Assembly (NCBI RefSeq): GCF_000365305.1
Contig: NZ_CM001841.1
Location: 2,321,412 to 2,385,411 of the forward strand
DNA from: Dickeya dianthicola NCPPB 453
GTDB taxonomy: Bacteria; Pseudomonadota; Gammaproteobacteria; Enterobacterales; Enterobacteriaceae
Reading direction: 5' to 3'
Length of the DNA stretch: 64,000 nucleotides
Each line of letters opens with the position of its first letter. The first letter of the stretch is position 1. Shown piece after piece: positions 9,825-19,362 of this stretch. Position numbers and translations under genes: made by a program. Under the pieces are notes generated by a model. It saw only the letters and a list, made by a program, of their open reading frames with translations, was not told where the DNA came from and did not search any database.

Positions 9825-10034
9825 TTACAGCGCAACAACGTTCACTGCAGAAGGACCTTTCTGGCCATCCTGAATTTCAAACTCAACATTCTGGCCTTCA
9901 GCTAAAGTTTTAAAGCCGTTGCCCTGAATTGCAGAGAAGTGTACGAACACATCTTTGCTGCCATCAGCCGGAGTGATGAAACCAAAGCCTTTAGACTCGT
10001 TGAACCACTTAACCTGACCTTTAATCTTTGCCAT
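9825..10034 (-). CDS. cspC: Cold-shock-like RNA chaperone CspC
   Basis: A 69-residue single OB-fold protein that binds single-stranded RNA and acts as an antiterminator or stability factor. Both RNA-binding motifs are present (KGFGFI and DVFVHF). It differs from E. coli CspC at only a few positions near the C-terminus and has the MAKIKGQ start of CspC rather than the MSKIKGN of CspE. It follows yobF with a 39-bp gap that contains AAAGGAAAC before the ATG. E. coli CspC is made constitutively and stabilises rpoS mRNA. Confidence 0.95.
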   Translation of the reverse strand: MAKIKGQVKWFNESKGFGFITPADGSKDVFVHFSAIQGNGFKTLAEGQNVEFEIQDGQKGPSAVNVVAL

Positions 10035-10073
10035 TTCAAAGTTTCCTTTAATAATTTAAACCGCACAAAGGCG

Positions 10074-10190
10074 TTATACAGAAAAACCAGAGTCGTTACT
10101 GCTTGAGGCACTAAAATAAGGATCGGCAGAGAAGTGGTATTCAACGCTAACGTTTGTACTCAAGACTTCTTTACTGAAAATGCCATTCAT
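10074..10190 (-). CDS. yobF: Small stress protein YobF (38 aa)
   Basis: A 38-codon gene upstream of cspC on the same strand. Its product starts [20 protein letters not shown] and continues with SADPY and a Ser-rich segment, clearly related to E. coli YobF (DUF2527) in sequence and position. Its function is not known; in E. coli it accumulates under heat shock and other stress and is cotranscribed with cspC. The frame is complete, from ATG 10190 to TAA. Confidence 0.88.
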   Translation of the reverse strand: MNGIFSKEVLSTNVSVEYHFSADPYFSASSSNDSGFSV

Positions 10191-10669
10191 ATACAGAACT
10201 GTACCTCGTTTTACCCAGATGCGTTATTACATACTCTGTAATCGTTGGCAAGCCATTTTTTGCCACCGATGGATGCGTCGCACAAATTAGAGTCTTTAAT
10301 GTATTATTAATATCCACTCTACAATAATCTGGGATATTGACACACTAAAGCATTCTCTGCGGTACATCCAATCGTTTGATTATGTACACGGCATTCCAAT
10401 TACGCAAGTCGGCATGATTGACTTATTGCCTGTCACGCTACTTGCCTGTCATACTATTCTATTGTCACTCTGTGTCATAACAAAATGATATTACCCCACT
10501 GGTTACAGAATGTATCGACTGTCCAGCCACTGTTTATCAAAAATGTGATTAAGGCATTCTTTTTTCGGCTATCAATGATAAGAAAATCCTTTTATGACAA
10601 TGGGCTGCAATCTATTGACTCCTGATAATGACCATCCGGTCATATAATAATAATGAAATATAGTAAGTA

Positions 10670-10865
10670 TATACCCAATAATTCGAGTTGCGGGAAGGCA
10701 GCACGTGAGTGACAAATTCGTTGGGAACGAATTTGACCAGCCAACGGCTGGCCTCCGGTGAGAGACAGGATGTCTCTCATTTAATCCCGATGTGCTGACT
10801 CAGGTAAGTGATTCGAATGAGCAAGCACAGCCAACACACCTGCAACATGAAGTATGGCGGGTATA
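10670..10865. repeat. ERIC element enlarged by a ~70-bp insertion
   Basis: The ends (TATACCCAATAATTCGAGTT... and ...GAAGTATGGCGGGTATA) and the inner motif AGGTAAGTGATTCG match the enterobacterial ERIC/IRU palindrome. The element is 196 bp instead of about 127. The extra sequence, roughly 10709-10780, holds three hairpins of its own. It lies in the 1.3-kb gap 10191-11485, in which I find no supported gene; the short open frame 10808-11044 starts inside the repeat. Confidence 0.8.
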
Positions 10866-11485
10866 CTCTTTCGCAATTTAGAACAGAGATAACATTATTT
10901 TTGCAAAAAAGTGATTTACCGATGATTGTCCTCGCCCTACTCCGGTTTTATTTCTGTTTTTTAGCTGCTAAAAAAATGTTTATGTCGCACGTCTACGCAG
11001 CGCCCCTTCCTGCTTATTTCTCAACCCTTCAATTCTGTTACTGAGTTATATTTTTTATCCCTGAATACATGCCGTTGATTCAGCCGTCTTAAGCACATTT
11101 CATGCCTAACAAAAATTAATCTGGGTCAACCACCGGTACTACGTTGCCAAATAACGAATACCGATCTGGGTCAAATCCGGTATCAACGCCTGTCATTCGT
11201 ACAGATATTGCCTGCATTTTTTTGACATCAACCGTGACAACCCCGGCGGAGCGCGTTATTGTGTCCCTGCCGCCCCCCTCCAATCACATCATATCCGGCG
11301 GGTTCATATATTCTTGAGGGAAGCCACCTGACATTACGGTTGTTGTGACGAACAATTGCTGTGACAACCGTCCACCTTCCCCCGTTTCGGCAGGACAACG
11401 CTGCCAGCTGTGCGCCAGATTCCGTTTTTACACTGCACAAATCGCTAATGTAATGATAATCGGCAACATCAACGGGAGGTGACCT

Positions 11486-12343
11486 ATGTGGCAGACGATT
11501 GAGCAACTGCTGGAAGAACATCTTGGCCCCGGTGATATTCTGGATCGGCGGGAATTGCCTGGCGGCGAAATACATTCTGCCTGGTATCTGCGTTATGGTC
11601 AGCATGATGTCTTCGTCAAATGCGATGCCCGCGAGCTGCTGACCAAATTTCGCGCGGAAGCCGAGCAGTTAGAACTGCTGGCCCGCAGCAAAACGGTGCA
11701 GGTGCCGAGGGTGTACGGCGTCGGCAGTAATCGCGATTACAGCTTCTTACTGCTGGAATACTTCCCATCCAAACCCGCTTCTGCCCGCGATGCCTGGCGT
11801 CTGGGGCAACAATTGGCGCAGTTGCACCAGTGGAGCGATCAACCCCAGTTTGGCCTTGATTTCGACAACGATCTGTCCACTACGCCGCAACCTAATACCT
11901 GGCAACGTCGCTGGTCCAGTTTTTTTGCAGAGCAACGTATTGGCTGGCAACTGCAACTGGCTGCAGAGAAAGGGCTCCATTTCGGTGATATCGATACCCT
12001 GATCGCACAGGTGGAAAAACGGCTTTCGGGTCATCAGCCCCAGCCGTCATTACTGCACGGCGATCTGTGGTCCAACAATTGCCTCAATACCGACCGCGGT
12101 TATTACCTGTTCGATCCGGCCTGTTACTGGGGCGATCGGGAATGCGATTTGGCGATGTTGCCGCTGCATGCCGAATTACCGCCGCAAATCTACGACGGTT
12201 ATCAGAGCGTCTGGTCGTTGGAAAAGGATTTTGTCGAGCGTCAGCCGATTTATCAAATCTACTACTTGCTTAACCGGGCCAACCTGTTCGGCGGCAAACA
12301 CGTCGTGACCGCTCAACAGGCGATAGAGAGTCAGTTGCTATGA
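11486..12343 (+). CDS. yniA: Fructosamine kinase family protein
   Basis: A 285-residue kinase of the fructosamine/ketosamine-3-kinase family, aminoglycoside phosphotransferase fold. E. coli YniA is collinear over the whole length. Visible motifs: LPGGEIHSAWYLRYG near the N-terminus, the Brenner-type catalytic loop LLHGDLWSNNCL at about 192, and FDPACYWGDRECDLAM for metal binding. Members phosphorylate sugar-amine adducts on proteins or small molecules; the physiological substrate here is unknown. The ribosome site is GGGAGGTGACCT. It converges on yniB, separated by a hairpin at 12360-12382. Confidence 0.92.
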   Translation: MWQTIEQLLEEHLGPGDILDRRELPGGEIHSAWYLRYGQHDVFVKCDARELLTKFRAEAEQLELLARSKTVQVPRVYGVGSNRDYSFLLLEYFPSKPASARDAWRLGQQLAQLHQWSDQPQFGLDFDNDLSTTPQPNTWQRRWSSFFAEQRIGWQLQLAAEKGLHFGDIDTLIAQVEKRLSGHQPQPSLLHGDLWSNNCLNTDRGYYLFDPACYWGDRECDLAMLPLHAELPPQIYDGYQSVWSLEKDFVERQPIYQIYYLLNRANLFGGKHVVTAQQAIESQLL

Positions 12344-12359
12344 CGAGGAACGAAGCCGA

Positions 12360-12382
12360 TGCCGGGCCAACGTGGCCCGGCA
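12360..12382. terminator. Hairpin between convergent yniA and yniB
   Basis: TGCCGGGCC and GGCCCGGCA pair across a five-base loop between the two stop codons. T-runs are poor on both sides. Confidence 0.5.
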
Positions 12383-12388
12383 CAGCCG

Positions 12389-12937
12389 TCAGGCCAGGAT
12401 ACCCACGGTTTTCAGCGTGAGATAACCGATCACGGCGACCACGACCGGCAGGATATACAACGGAAAAAACTGCAGCAGAATAGTATGACGAGGTAGCGCC
12501 ACCCGGGATTCCAGTTCTTCCCGGGTTTTGCCTTCATCGCCTTTGACCTTCTCCAGAATCAGCTGATCTTCCAGCCCTTCACGGATATGCTTGACCTGCC
12601 GAGACAGCCGGGAACCAGACACTTGCAGCGCCAGACCGACAAACATCAACAGATAAATCAGCCAGAACATGATGGTGGCTGACGCCGACAAACGAGCAAA
12701 CTCAGGCACCGGCGAGTTGTACCAAAAAATGTTCAGAAACGGCGTATTGAAGCGCAGCACTTCCACCACCAGATGCAAAAAATCCTGCATCACGCCATTA
12801 ATCCCCTGCTTCTTTTCGGTAAAGGCATGAATAAGATTGGCCAGCGAGATAATGGTCGAGAGCAAAGCCGGAAGAAAGATGACCCATCCCGCAATGCGTT
12901 TGATCACGGCAAAAAGGCCAGCCTGTCGATACGTCAT
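12389..12937 (-). CDS. yniB: Inner-membrane protein YniB
   Basis: A 182-residue membrane protein of unknown function that aligns with E. coli YniB from MTYRQAGLFAVIKRI onward, with shared blocks TPFLNIFWYNSP and EGLEDQLILEKVKG. Hydrophobic helices lie at about 14-34, 88-108 and 155-178. In E. coli the next gene is yniC (a sugar phosphatase); here the pectin island follows instead. Confidence 0.9.
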   Translation of the reverse strand: MTYRQAGLFAVIKRIAGWVIFLPALLSTIISLANLIHAFTEKKQGINGVMQDFLHLVVEVLRFNTPFLNIFWYNSPVPEFARLSASATIMFWLIYLLMFVGLALQVSGSRLSRQVKHIREGLEDQLILEKVKGDEGKTREELESRVALPRHTILLQFFPLYILPVVVAVIGYLTLKTVGILA

Positions 12938-13149
12938 GTGTTCCCCTTGTGCGTGACGTCACATCCGTGCCACGGTGAGCAAGAAAAGTGTAGACCCATA
13001 AAACTCGTTAGAAGGGTACTTCAGGTTTTAACAGAGTCAACGTTTTCTTTCCGGGAGGCACCGTCCGATCGCCCATCGTCGACGACAACCACCGTCAGGC
13101 TGATGGAAAGTAGACTATATAAGGAAGGAATAAAGGAAGGTGTCTCGGC

Positions 13150-13177
13150 AAGGCGCCGGCAACATCGCCGGCACCTT
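13150..13177 (-). terminator. Terminator of kdgF
   Basis: On the minus strand AAGGTGCCGGC pairs with GCCGGCGCCTT around a six-base loop, 15 bp after the kdgF stop. The T-run is weak. Confidence 0.5.
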
Positions 13178-13191
13178 ATTAACAGAAGGGA

Positions 13192-13524
13192 TCAGAGGAA
13201 GTCGGCGCGTTTCGGTGAGAAGGTGTCGATCAACACGCTACCTTCTTCCAGCGACACCACTCCGTGCATTTCATTCTTCACCGCCATATAGGCATCGCCG
13301 GTTTTCAGAATGCGTTTTTCGCCTTCGATCACCACTTCGAAGCTGCCAGCCGCCACGTAGGCTATCTGATCGTGGATGTCGTGTTTATGCGGCGTACCGA
13401 TGGCACCTTTGGCGAAATGAACGCACACCATCATTAGCTCATCACTCCAGGTGATGATTTTACGTTTGATGCCATCGCCCAGTTCTTCCCACGGCGTTTC
13501 ATCGTCAATAAAGTACCTTCTCAT
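13192..13524 (-). CDS. kdgF: KdgF, cupin for conversion of unsaturated galacturonate
   Basis: A 110-residue single-domain cupin of pectin catabolism. KdgF turns 4,5-unsaturated galacturonate, released by lyases, into the linear keto form DKI, which KduI uses next. The metal-binding cupin motif is seen as GTPHKHDIHDQIAYV (three His plus Gln) with the second motif around NEMHGVV. It is divergent from kduI with a 323-bp shared control region carrying a KdgR-like box. The start follows AAGGAGAAACC. Confidence 0.93.
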   Translation of the reverse strand: MRRYFIDDETPWEELGDGIKRKIITWSDELMMVCVHFAKGAIGTPHKHDIHDQIAYVAAGSFEVVIEGEKRILKTGDAYMAVKNEMHGVVSLEEGSVLIDTFSPKRADFL

Positions 13525-13661
13525 GGTTTCTCCTTAAGATCATACAGCGTGCCTCCCTTGAATGAACAAGGTAACACAAAGGGTAAATACCAATATTCTA
13601 GTAATATCGGCATCAGATGAAACATAAAATAAGCAAAATCATGACGCCTCTCAAGAAATAA

Positions 13662-13680
13662 ATAAAACATTATTTCATTT
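13662..13680. promoter_or_regulatory. KdgR box between kdgF and kduI
   Basis: AAAACATTATTTC within ATAAAACATTATTTCATTT fits the KdgR operator pattern GAAAC-ANT-GTTTC with changes in the outer and right arms. It sits in the divergent kdgF/kduI promoter region (13525-13847), as expected for two genes repressed by KdgR. The remainder of that gap shows no gene. Confidence 0.5.
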
Positions 13681-13847
13681 TTATTGAATTCACATCTCAA
13701 CCACACTATCATCGCGCCATAACACGAAAGAACCGGGCAAAAAAGGTTCAGGTGACGTTGTCACTGCCACGCGAGGTGACCTGTTCCGCCCGGCGCTTTC
13801 CTATTCAGGCCCACAGTCTGATTTCCATCTGAAAGCGAGGAGCTACC

Positions 13848-14684
13848 ATGCAAGTCCGTCAGAGCATCCACAGCGACCACGCCCGTCAGCTTGATACCGC
13901 TGGCCTGCGACGCGAGTTTCTGATCGAACGCATTTTTGATGCAGACGCCTGCACCATGACCTACAGCCACATCGACCGAATCATCGTGGGCGGGATAATG
14001 CCCGTCCATCAGGCGGTGACGGTCGGCGTGGATGTGGGAAAACAGCTGGGCGTCAGCTACTTTCTTGAACGCCGCGAACTGGGCGCCATCAATATCGGCG
14101 GCGCCGGCGTAGTCAGCGTAGACGGCGAACGCTATGAAATCGGTCACGAAGAAGCCATTTATATCGGCAAAGGCGTACGGGACATCCGTTTTACCAGCGT
14201 GGACTCAGCCAAACCCGCCCGCTTCTACTATAACAGCGCGCCGGCGCACACCACCTATCCGACACGCAAAATTACCGCTGCAGAGGCATCTCCGCAAACC
14301 ATCGGCGATGACGCGACCAGCAACCGTCGGACCATCAACAAATATATCGTTCCGGATGTATTGCCTACCAGCCAGCTTACTATGGGGTTAACCAAACTGG
14401 CGGAAGGGAGTCTCTGGAATACCATGCCGTGCCATACCCATGAGCGTCGCATGGAAGTCTATTTTTATTTCGATATGGATGAAGAAACGGCGGTGTTCCA
14501 CATGATGGGACAACCACAGGAAACCCGCCACATCCTGGTACACAACGAACAGGCGGTGATTTCACCGAGCTGGTCGATTCATTCGGGTGTAGGCACCAAA
14601 CGCTACACCTTTATCTGGGGTATGGTTGGCGAGAATCAGGTTTTCTCAGACATGGATCACGTCAAAGTTAGCGAACTACGCTAG
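13848..14684 (+). CDS. kduI: 5-keto-4-deoxyuronate isomerase
   Basis: Converts 5-keto-4-deoxyuronate (DKI) to 2,5-diketo-3-deoxygluconate, the middle step of intracellular pectin breakdown. The 278-residue length is that of the family. The zinc ligands are visible: two histidines and a glutamate in [16 protein letters not shown], and the late histidine in [23 protein letters not shown] precedes the ATG. kduD follows after a 181-bp gap that contains an ERIC-like repeat, so the two may be cotranscribed only in part. Confidence 0.96.
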   Translation: MQVRQSIHSDHARQLDTAGLRREFLIERIFDADACTMTYSHIDRIIVGGIMPVHQAVTVGVDVGKQLGVSYFLERRELGAINIGGAGVVSVDGERYEIGHEEAIYIGKGVRDIRFTSVDSAKPARFYYNSAPAHTTYPTRKITAAEASPQTIGDDATSNRRTINKYIVPDVLPTSQLTMGLTKLAEGSLWNTMPCHTHERRMEVYFYFDMDEETAVFHMMGQPQETRHILVHNEQAVISPSWSIHSGVGTKRYTFIWGMVGENQVFSDMDHVKVSELR

Positions 14685-14689
14685 CGACT

Positions 14690-14800
14690 TACCCAATATT
14701 TCGCGTTGCGGGAAAGAGGCAAGTGGAACGCATCCCCAGTCAGCGACCGGGATGCGTGAGAGCAGCCGGCAAGCCGGCAACCTGAAATGTAACGGGTATA
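14690..14800. repeat. ERIC-like element between kduI and kduD
   Basis: Starts TACCCAATATTTCGCGTTGC and ends CCTGAAATGTAACGGGTATA, the two ends of the ERIC palindrome. The centre is shortened and rearranged (about 111 bp), with hairpins CGCATCCC/GGGATGCG and GCCGGC/GCCGGC. It starts only 5 bases after the kduI stop. Confidence 0.7.
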
Positions 14801-14865
14801 AACCGGTATTTCCCTACAGTAACAAGCTCACGACAAGACATGTCGTTTACAGAGAGATTAAAGCT

Positions 14866-15627
14866 ATGATTCTAGATTCATTCAATTTGCAGGGCAAAGT
14901 GGCACTGATCACCGGCTGTGATACCGGTCTGGGTCAGGGTATGGCTGTCGGTCTGGCTGAAGCGGGCTGTGACATCGTCGGCGTCAACATTGTTGAACCG
15001 AAAGAAACCATCGAAAAAGTCACTGCCACAGGCCGTCGTTTCCTGAGCCTGACCGCTGACATGAGCGATATCTCCGGTCATGCCGCACTGGTGGAAAAAG
15101 CCGTTGCCGAGTTCGGTAAAGTGGACATTCTGGTTAACAATGCCGGTATTATCCGCCGTGAAGACGCCATCGAGTTCAGTGAAAAGAACTGGGACGATGT
15201 GATGAATCTGAACATCAAGAGCGTGTTCTTCATGTCTCAGACTGTTGCCCGTCAGTTCATCAAACAGGGTCATGGCGGTAAAATTATCAATATCGCGTCC
15301 ATGCTGTCCTTCCAGGGCGGTATCCGGGTACCGTCTTACACCGCCTCCAAGAGCGCGGTCATGGGCATCACCCGTCTGCTGGCCAACGAATGGGCGAAAC
15401 ACAACATCAACGTCAACGCCATCGCGCCCGGCTACATGGCGACCAACAACACCCAGCAGTTGCGCGCCGATCAGGACCGTAGCAAGGAAATCCTGGAGCG
15501 TATCCCGGCAGGTCGCTGGGGTCTGCCGCAAGACTTGCAAGGTCCGGCCGTGTTCCTGGCGTCCAGCGCATCCGATTATATAAACGGTTATACCATTGCT
15601 GTTGATGGCGGCTGGTTGGCTCGCTAA
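14866..15627 (+). CDS. kduD: 2-deoxy-D-gluconate 3-dehydrogenase (2,5-diketo-3-deoxygluconate reductase)
   Basis: An NAD(H)-dependent short-chain dehydrogenase that reduces 2,5-diketo-3-deoxygluconate to KDG. 253 residues, as in E. coli and Dickeya KduD. Seen: cofactor loop TGCDTGLGQG, the NNAG motif, catalytic Ser in NIASMLSF and Tyr-x3-Lys in YTASKSAV. I set the start at ATG 14866 (MILDSFNLQGK) after AGAGAGATTAAAGC; the frame is open further upstream only because it runs through the ERIC-like repeat. A good terminator follows. Confidence 0.96.
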   Translation: MILDSFNLQGKVALITGCDTGLGQGMAVGLAEAGCDIVGVNIVEPKETIEKVTATGRRFLSLTADMSDISGHAALVEKAVAEFGKVDILVNNAGIIRREDAIEFSEKNWDDVMNLNIKSVFFMSQTVARQFIKQGHGGKIINIASMLSFQGGIRVPSYTASKSAVMGITRLLANEWAKHNINVNAIAPGYMATNNTQQLRADQDRSKEILERIPAGRWGLPQDLQGPAVFLASSASDYINGYTIAVDGGWLAR

Positions 15628-15654
15628 TTTTTCCGCAAAAATTTTTTGTGACCG

Positions 15655-15685
15655 AAGGCACAATCCTGAATTGTGCCTTTCTTTT
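15655..15685 (+). terminator. Terminator of kduD
   Basis: AAGGCACAAT pairs with ATTGTGCCTT around a five-base loop, followed by TCTTTTATC. Confidence 0.8.
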
Positions 15686-15828
15686 ATCTATCAGTAATTT
15701 ATCATCCGCATTCCTTTCCTTCTCGTTTCCAAATCTTTCATAAAAAATTTTCAAAACAACGTTCCGACTTTGATCACACTTTCGATACTGAGCACATGAC
15801 GAAAATATAAGTTGGGCAATATAATCAA

Positions 15829-15845
15829 TCAAAACAATGTTTCTA
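15829..15845 (+). promoter_or_regulatory. KdgR box upstream of pelW
   Basis: TCAAAACAATGTTTCTA contains AAAACAATGTTTC, one base from the symmetric KdgR core GAAACANTGTTTC seen at ogl. It lies 45 bp before the pelW start. Confidence 0.6.
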
Positions 15846-15888
15846 TTTATAAGGAACTGTTTCGCTCAGTTCTATAAGAAGGTACTCC

Positions 15889-17520
15889 ATGAGTATTTTT
15901 ACTGATTTGAACACCAGCAGAAAATGGCAAATCGAACAATGGCTATCGGCGATTAACAACCATATCGAAAAGATTCAGCAATATGGTCACAGTGTGGTCA
16001 ATCCAACGCCGTTATTGGCTGACGGATTTGAGATAAAAACGCAGTCTCCAGTTGTCTGGCAGTTTCCCGATGGACATGATGCACCGATTTCTAACTTCGC
16101 CAGCCAGCAAAACTGGTTGCGATTATTAATTTCCATGAGCGCGGTCACAGAAACGGAAAAATATCGCCAACTGGCGTTTTCTCAGAGTGAATATTTTCTG
16201 AATCGCTTTGTCGATGAAAATAGCGGACTTTTTTATTGGGGCGGCCACCGCTTTATTAATCTCGATACGCTGGTCAGTGAAGGTCCGGAATCCAAATCGA
16301 TGGTGCATGAATTAAAACACCATCTGCCCTATTACGAATTTCTGCATCAGGTCAATTCGGAAAAAACCCGCCATTTCATTCAGGGATTCTGGAATGCACA
16401 CGTAGAAGACTGGAACAGCCTGGATTTGGGCCGCCACGGTGATTACGCCAGGCAACGCGACCCGGATGTATTTCTGCACTCCCGTCGGGATGTGGTCACC
16501 CCGGCCAAATGGCCGGAATTGCCGCTGACCAAAGGGCTGACCTTTGTCAATGCCGGCACCGACCTGATCTATGCCGCTTTCGTCTATGCACGCCACACTG
16601 GCGACGTACACGCGGCGGCCTGGGGCAAACACCTCTATCGCCAGTATGTGCTGGCGCGTAATCCGGAAACCGGTATGCCGGTTTACCAGTTTAGCTCGCC
16701 CTTACCACGCCAGCCGGTGCCGGTGGACGATAACCAGACTCAGTCCTGGTTCGGCGACCGCGCCCAGCGGCAGTTCGGGACCGAGTTTGGCGCCATTGCC
16801 CGTGAAGCCAACGTGCTGTTTCGCGACATGCGCCCGCTGCTGATCGATAACCCGCTGGCCATGCTCGATATTCTGCGCCATCAACCCGACGCTGAAATCC
16901 TGACCTGGGTGATTGCCGGTCTGAAAAATTACTATCAGTACGCATACGACGTTGACAGCAACAGCCTTCGCCCAATGTGGAATAACGGTCAGGACATGAC
17001 CGGCTACTGCTTCAAACGCGACGGTTACTACGGCAAAGCCGGCACTGTATTGAAACCCTTCCCGCTGGAAGGCGACTACCTGCTGCCGCTGGTACGCGCC
17101 TGGCGCCTGAGCGACGATGACGACCTGTATACGCTGATAGTCACCATGCTGTCCCGACTGGAGAAACAGGGCATCCATCAATCCGCCTCGCCCTTCCTGC
17201 TGCTGGCGATTACCGAACTGGCGCACGCCAAACAATCGGCACAGTGGGCGGAATATGCCTGGCAAATGGCGGAGATTTTATTTAAACGCTATTTCCATCA
17301 CGGTTTGTTCGTACGGTCGGAACATCATCGTTATGTACGACTTGATGATCCCTTCCCAGCCATTTTGCTGACGCTGATCGCCGCCTGTAGAAATAAATGG
17401 CCGGAAATTCCTGCTATCCTGACTCAAGGGGGATACATTCATGGAGATTATCGAATTAATGGGGAAAGCCGGGTTATTTACGACACGGAATTTATTTACC
17501 CGGAAAAATTAATCCACTGA
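15889..17520 (+). CDS. pelW: Intracellular exopolygalacturonate lyase PelW (family PL2)
   Basis: Cuts disaccharides from imported short oligogalacturonides by beta-elimination in the cytoplasm. At 543 residues, with no signal peptide and a PL2-type sequence throughout (for example YFLNRFVDENSGLFYWGG and NAGTDLIYAAFVYARHTGD), it matches the cytoplasmic PelW of Dickeya rather than periplasmic PelX. It heads the pelW-togMNAB series, with 43 bp to togM and a KdgR box upstream. Confidence 0.94.
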   Translation: MSIFTDLNTSRKWQIEQWLSAINNHIEKIQQYGHSVVNPTPLLADGFEIKTQSPVVWQFPDGHDAPISNFASQQNWLRLLISMSAVTETEKYRQLAFSQSEYFLNRFVDENSGLFYWGGHRFINLDTLVSEGPESKSMVHELKHHLPYYEFLHQVNSEKTRHFIQGFWNAHVEDWNSLDLGRHGDYARQRDPDVFLHSRRDVVTPAKWPELPLTKGLTFVNAGTDLIYAAFVYARHTGDVHAAAWGKHLYRQYVLARNPETGMPVYQFSSPLPRQPVPVDDNQTQSWFGDRAQRQFGTEFGAIAREANVLFRDMRPLLIDNPLAMLDILRHQPDAEILTWVIAGLKNYYQYAYDVDSNSLRPMWNNGQDMTGYCFKRDGYYGKAGTVLKPFPLEGDYLLPLVRAWRLSDDDDLYTLIVTMLSRLEKQGIHQSASPFLLLAITELAHAKQSAQWAEYAWQMAEILFKRYFHHGLFVRSEHHRYVRLDDPFPAILLTLIAACRNKWPEIPAILTQGGYIHGDYRINGESRVIYDTEFIYPEKLIH

Positions 17521-17563
17521 TTTTATTTTTACAGATTCACCATTACTAAAGTAGGTAGGCATT

Positions 17564-18454
17564 ATGAATGAAAACAAAATGCTGGGGTTAGCTTATATCT
17601 CCCCCTATATAATAGGGTTGATAGTTTTTACCGCTTTCCCCTTTATTTCATCGTTTGTACTCAGTTTTACTGAGTATGATTTAATGAGTCCGCCCACATT
17701 CACCGGTCTGGAAAATTACCACCGGATGTTTATGGAGGATGATCTTTTCTGGAAATCCATGGGAGTCACCTTTGCTTATGTGTTCTTAACCATCCCGCTA
17801 AAACTGATTTTCGCACTGCTGATCGCGTTTGTGCTGAATTTCAAATTGCGTGGAATCGGTTTTTTCCGTACCGCCTACTACGTGCCGTCGATTCTCGGCA
17901 GTAGCGTAGCTATCGCCGTATTGTGGCGCGCCCTGTTCGCTATCGACGGGCTGCTGAATAGCTTTATCGGCGTTTTTGGCCTCGATCCGGTCAACTGGCT
18001 GGGTGAACCGTCGCTGGCGCTGATGTCGGTAACCCTGCTGCGCGTCTGGCAGTTCGGTTCCGCTATGGTTATCTTCCTGGCTGCGCTGCAGAACGTGCCG
18101 CAATCCCAGTATGAAGCCGCGATGATCGACGGCGCCTCGAAATGGCAGATGTTTCTGAAAGTGACCGTGCCGCTGATTACGCCGGTTATCTTCTTCAACT
18201 TCATCATGCAGACTACGCAGGCGTTCCAGGAATTCACCGCGCCCTACGTCATTACCGGCGGTGGACCAACCCACTACACCTATCTGTTCTCGCTCTATAT
18301 CTATGATACGGCCTTCAAGTATTTCGATATGGGGTACGGCGCGGCTCTGGCATGGGTGCTGTTCCTGGTGGTAGCCGTATTCGCCGCTATCTCCTTCAAA
18401 TCGTCTAAATACTGGGTGTTCTATTCCGCCGATAAAGGAGGAAAAAATGGCTGA
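17564..18454 (+). CDS. togM: Oligogalacturonide ABC transporter permease TogM
   Basis: MalF-type inner-membrane permease, 296 residues, six membrane segments. The EAA loop that contacts the ATPase is EAAMIDGASKWQMFLKVTVP at about 186-205. Its partner is TogN; their genes overlap by 8 bases, which indicates translational coupling. With TogA and TogB it imports pectin oligomers of 2-4 residues in Dickeya. Confidence 0.95.
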   Translation: MNENKMLGLAYISPYIIGLIVFTAFPFISSFVLSFTEYDLMSPPTFTGLENYHRMFMEDDLFWKSMGVTFAYVFLTIPLKLIFALLIAFVLNFKLRGIGFFRTAYYVPSILGSSVAIAVLWRALFAIDGLLNSFIGVFGLDPVNWLGEPSLALMSVTLLRVWQFGSAMVIFLAALQNVPQSQYEAAMIDGASKWQMFLKVTVPLITPVIFFNFIMQTTQAFQEFTAPYVITGGGPTHYTYLFSLYIYDTAFKYFDMGYGAALAWVLFLVVAVFAAISFKSSKYWVFYSADKGGKNG

Positions 18455-19349
18455 TATTCATTCCCCACTGTCTGCGCAGGCTATTGCAGCGGCAGAAGTT
18501 CGCCGTACGCTGCGCCGTGAAAAAATCAGCGCAAGTATGCGTTACATCATTCTACTGGCAGTCGGCATTCTGATGCTCTACCCGCTGGCGTGGATGTTCT
18601 CGGCGTCGTTCAAACCGAACCACGAGATCTTCACCACTCTCAGTCTGTGGCCGACGCACGCAACCTGGGATGGCTTTATCAATGGCTGGAAAACCGGCAC
18701 CGAATACAACTTCGGTCACTACATGATCAATACCTTCAAGTATGTGATTCCGAAAGTGGCGCTGACGGTTATCTCCTCCACCATCGTGGCCTACGGCTTC
18801 GCCCGGTTTGAAATTCCGTGGAAGAACTTCTGGTTCGCCACCCTGATCGCCACCATGCTGCTGCCGAGCACCGTGTTGCTGATTCCGCAGTACATCATGT
18901 TCCGTGAAATGGGCATGCTGAACAGCTACCTGCCGCTGTATGTGCCGGTTGCGTTCGCCACGCAAGGGTTCTTCGTGTTCATGTTGATCCAGTTCCTGCG
19001 CGGCGTACCGCGCGATATGGAAGAAGCGGCGCAGATCGATGGCTGCAACTCCTGGCAGGTGCTGTGGTACGTGGTGGTGCCGATTCTGAAACCGGCCATC
19101 ATTTCAGTCGCCCTGTTCCAGTTCATGTGGTCAATGAACGACTTTATCGGCCCGCTGATTTACGTTTACAGCGTGGACAAATACCCGATTGCGCTGGCTC
19201 TGAAAATGTCTATCGACGTTACGGAAGGCGCACCGTGGAACGAAATTCTGGCAATGGCGAGTATCTCTATTCTGCCGTCTATCATCATCTTCTTCATGGC
19301 TCAGCGCTACTTCGTTCAGGGCGTTACCAGCAGCGGAATTAAAGGTTAA
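18447..19349 (+). CDS. togN: Oligogalacturonide ABC transporter permease TogN
   Basis: MalG-type permease of 300 residues with an N-terminal cytoplasmic stretch of about 30 residues and six membrane segments. The EAA loop reads EEAAQIDGCNSWQVLWYVVV. The start lies inside the end of togM and its ribosome site (AAAGGAGGA) is within the togM coding sequence. 13 bp to togA. Confidence 0.95.
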   Translation: MADIHSPLSAQAIAAAEVRRTLRREKISASMRYIILLAVGILMLYPLAWMFSASFKPNHEIFTTLSLWPTHATWDGFINGWKTGTEYNFGHYMINTFKYVIPKVALTVISSTIVAYGFARFEIPWKNFWFATLIATMLLPSTVLLIPQYIMFREMGMLNSYLPLYVPVAFATQGFFVFMLIQFLRGVPRDMEEAAQIDGCNSWQVLWYVVVPILKPAIISVALFQFMWSMNDFIGPLIYVYSVDKYPIALALKMSIDVTEGAPWNEILAMASISILPSIIIFFMAQRYFVQGVTSSGIKG

Positions 19350-19362
19350 TTGAGGATTTATC

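Noticed and set aside
10808..11044. 78-codon open frame in the gap before yniA
   Set aside because: It begins inside the ERIC repeat, has no ribosome site and no recognisable domain.
10191..11485. mgrB homologue in the cspC-yniA gap or near yebO
   Set aside because: I looked because phoPQ is present and mgrB is near yebO in E. coli, but found no short frame with the MgrB cysteine pattern by eye.
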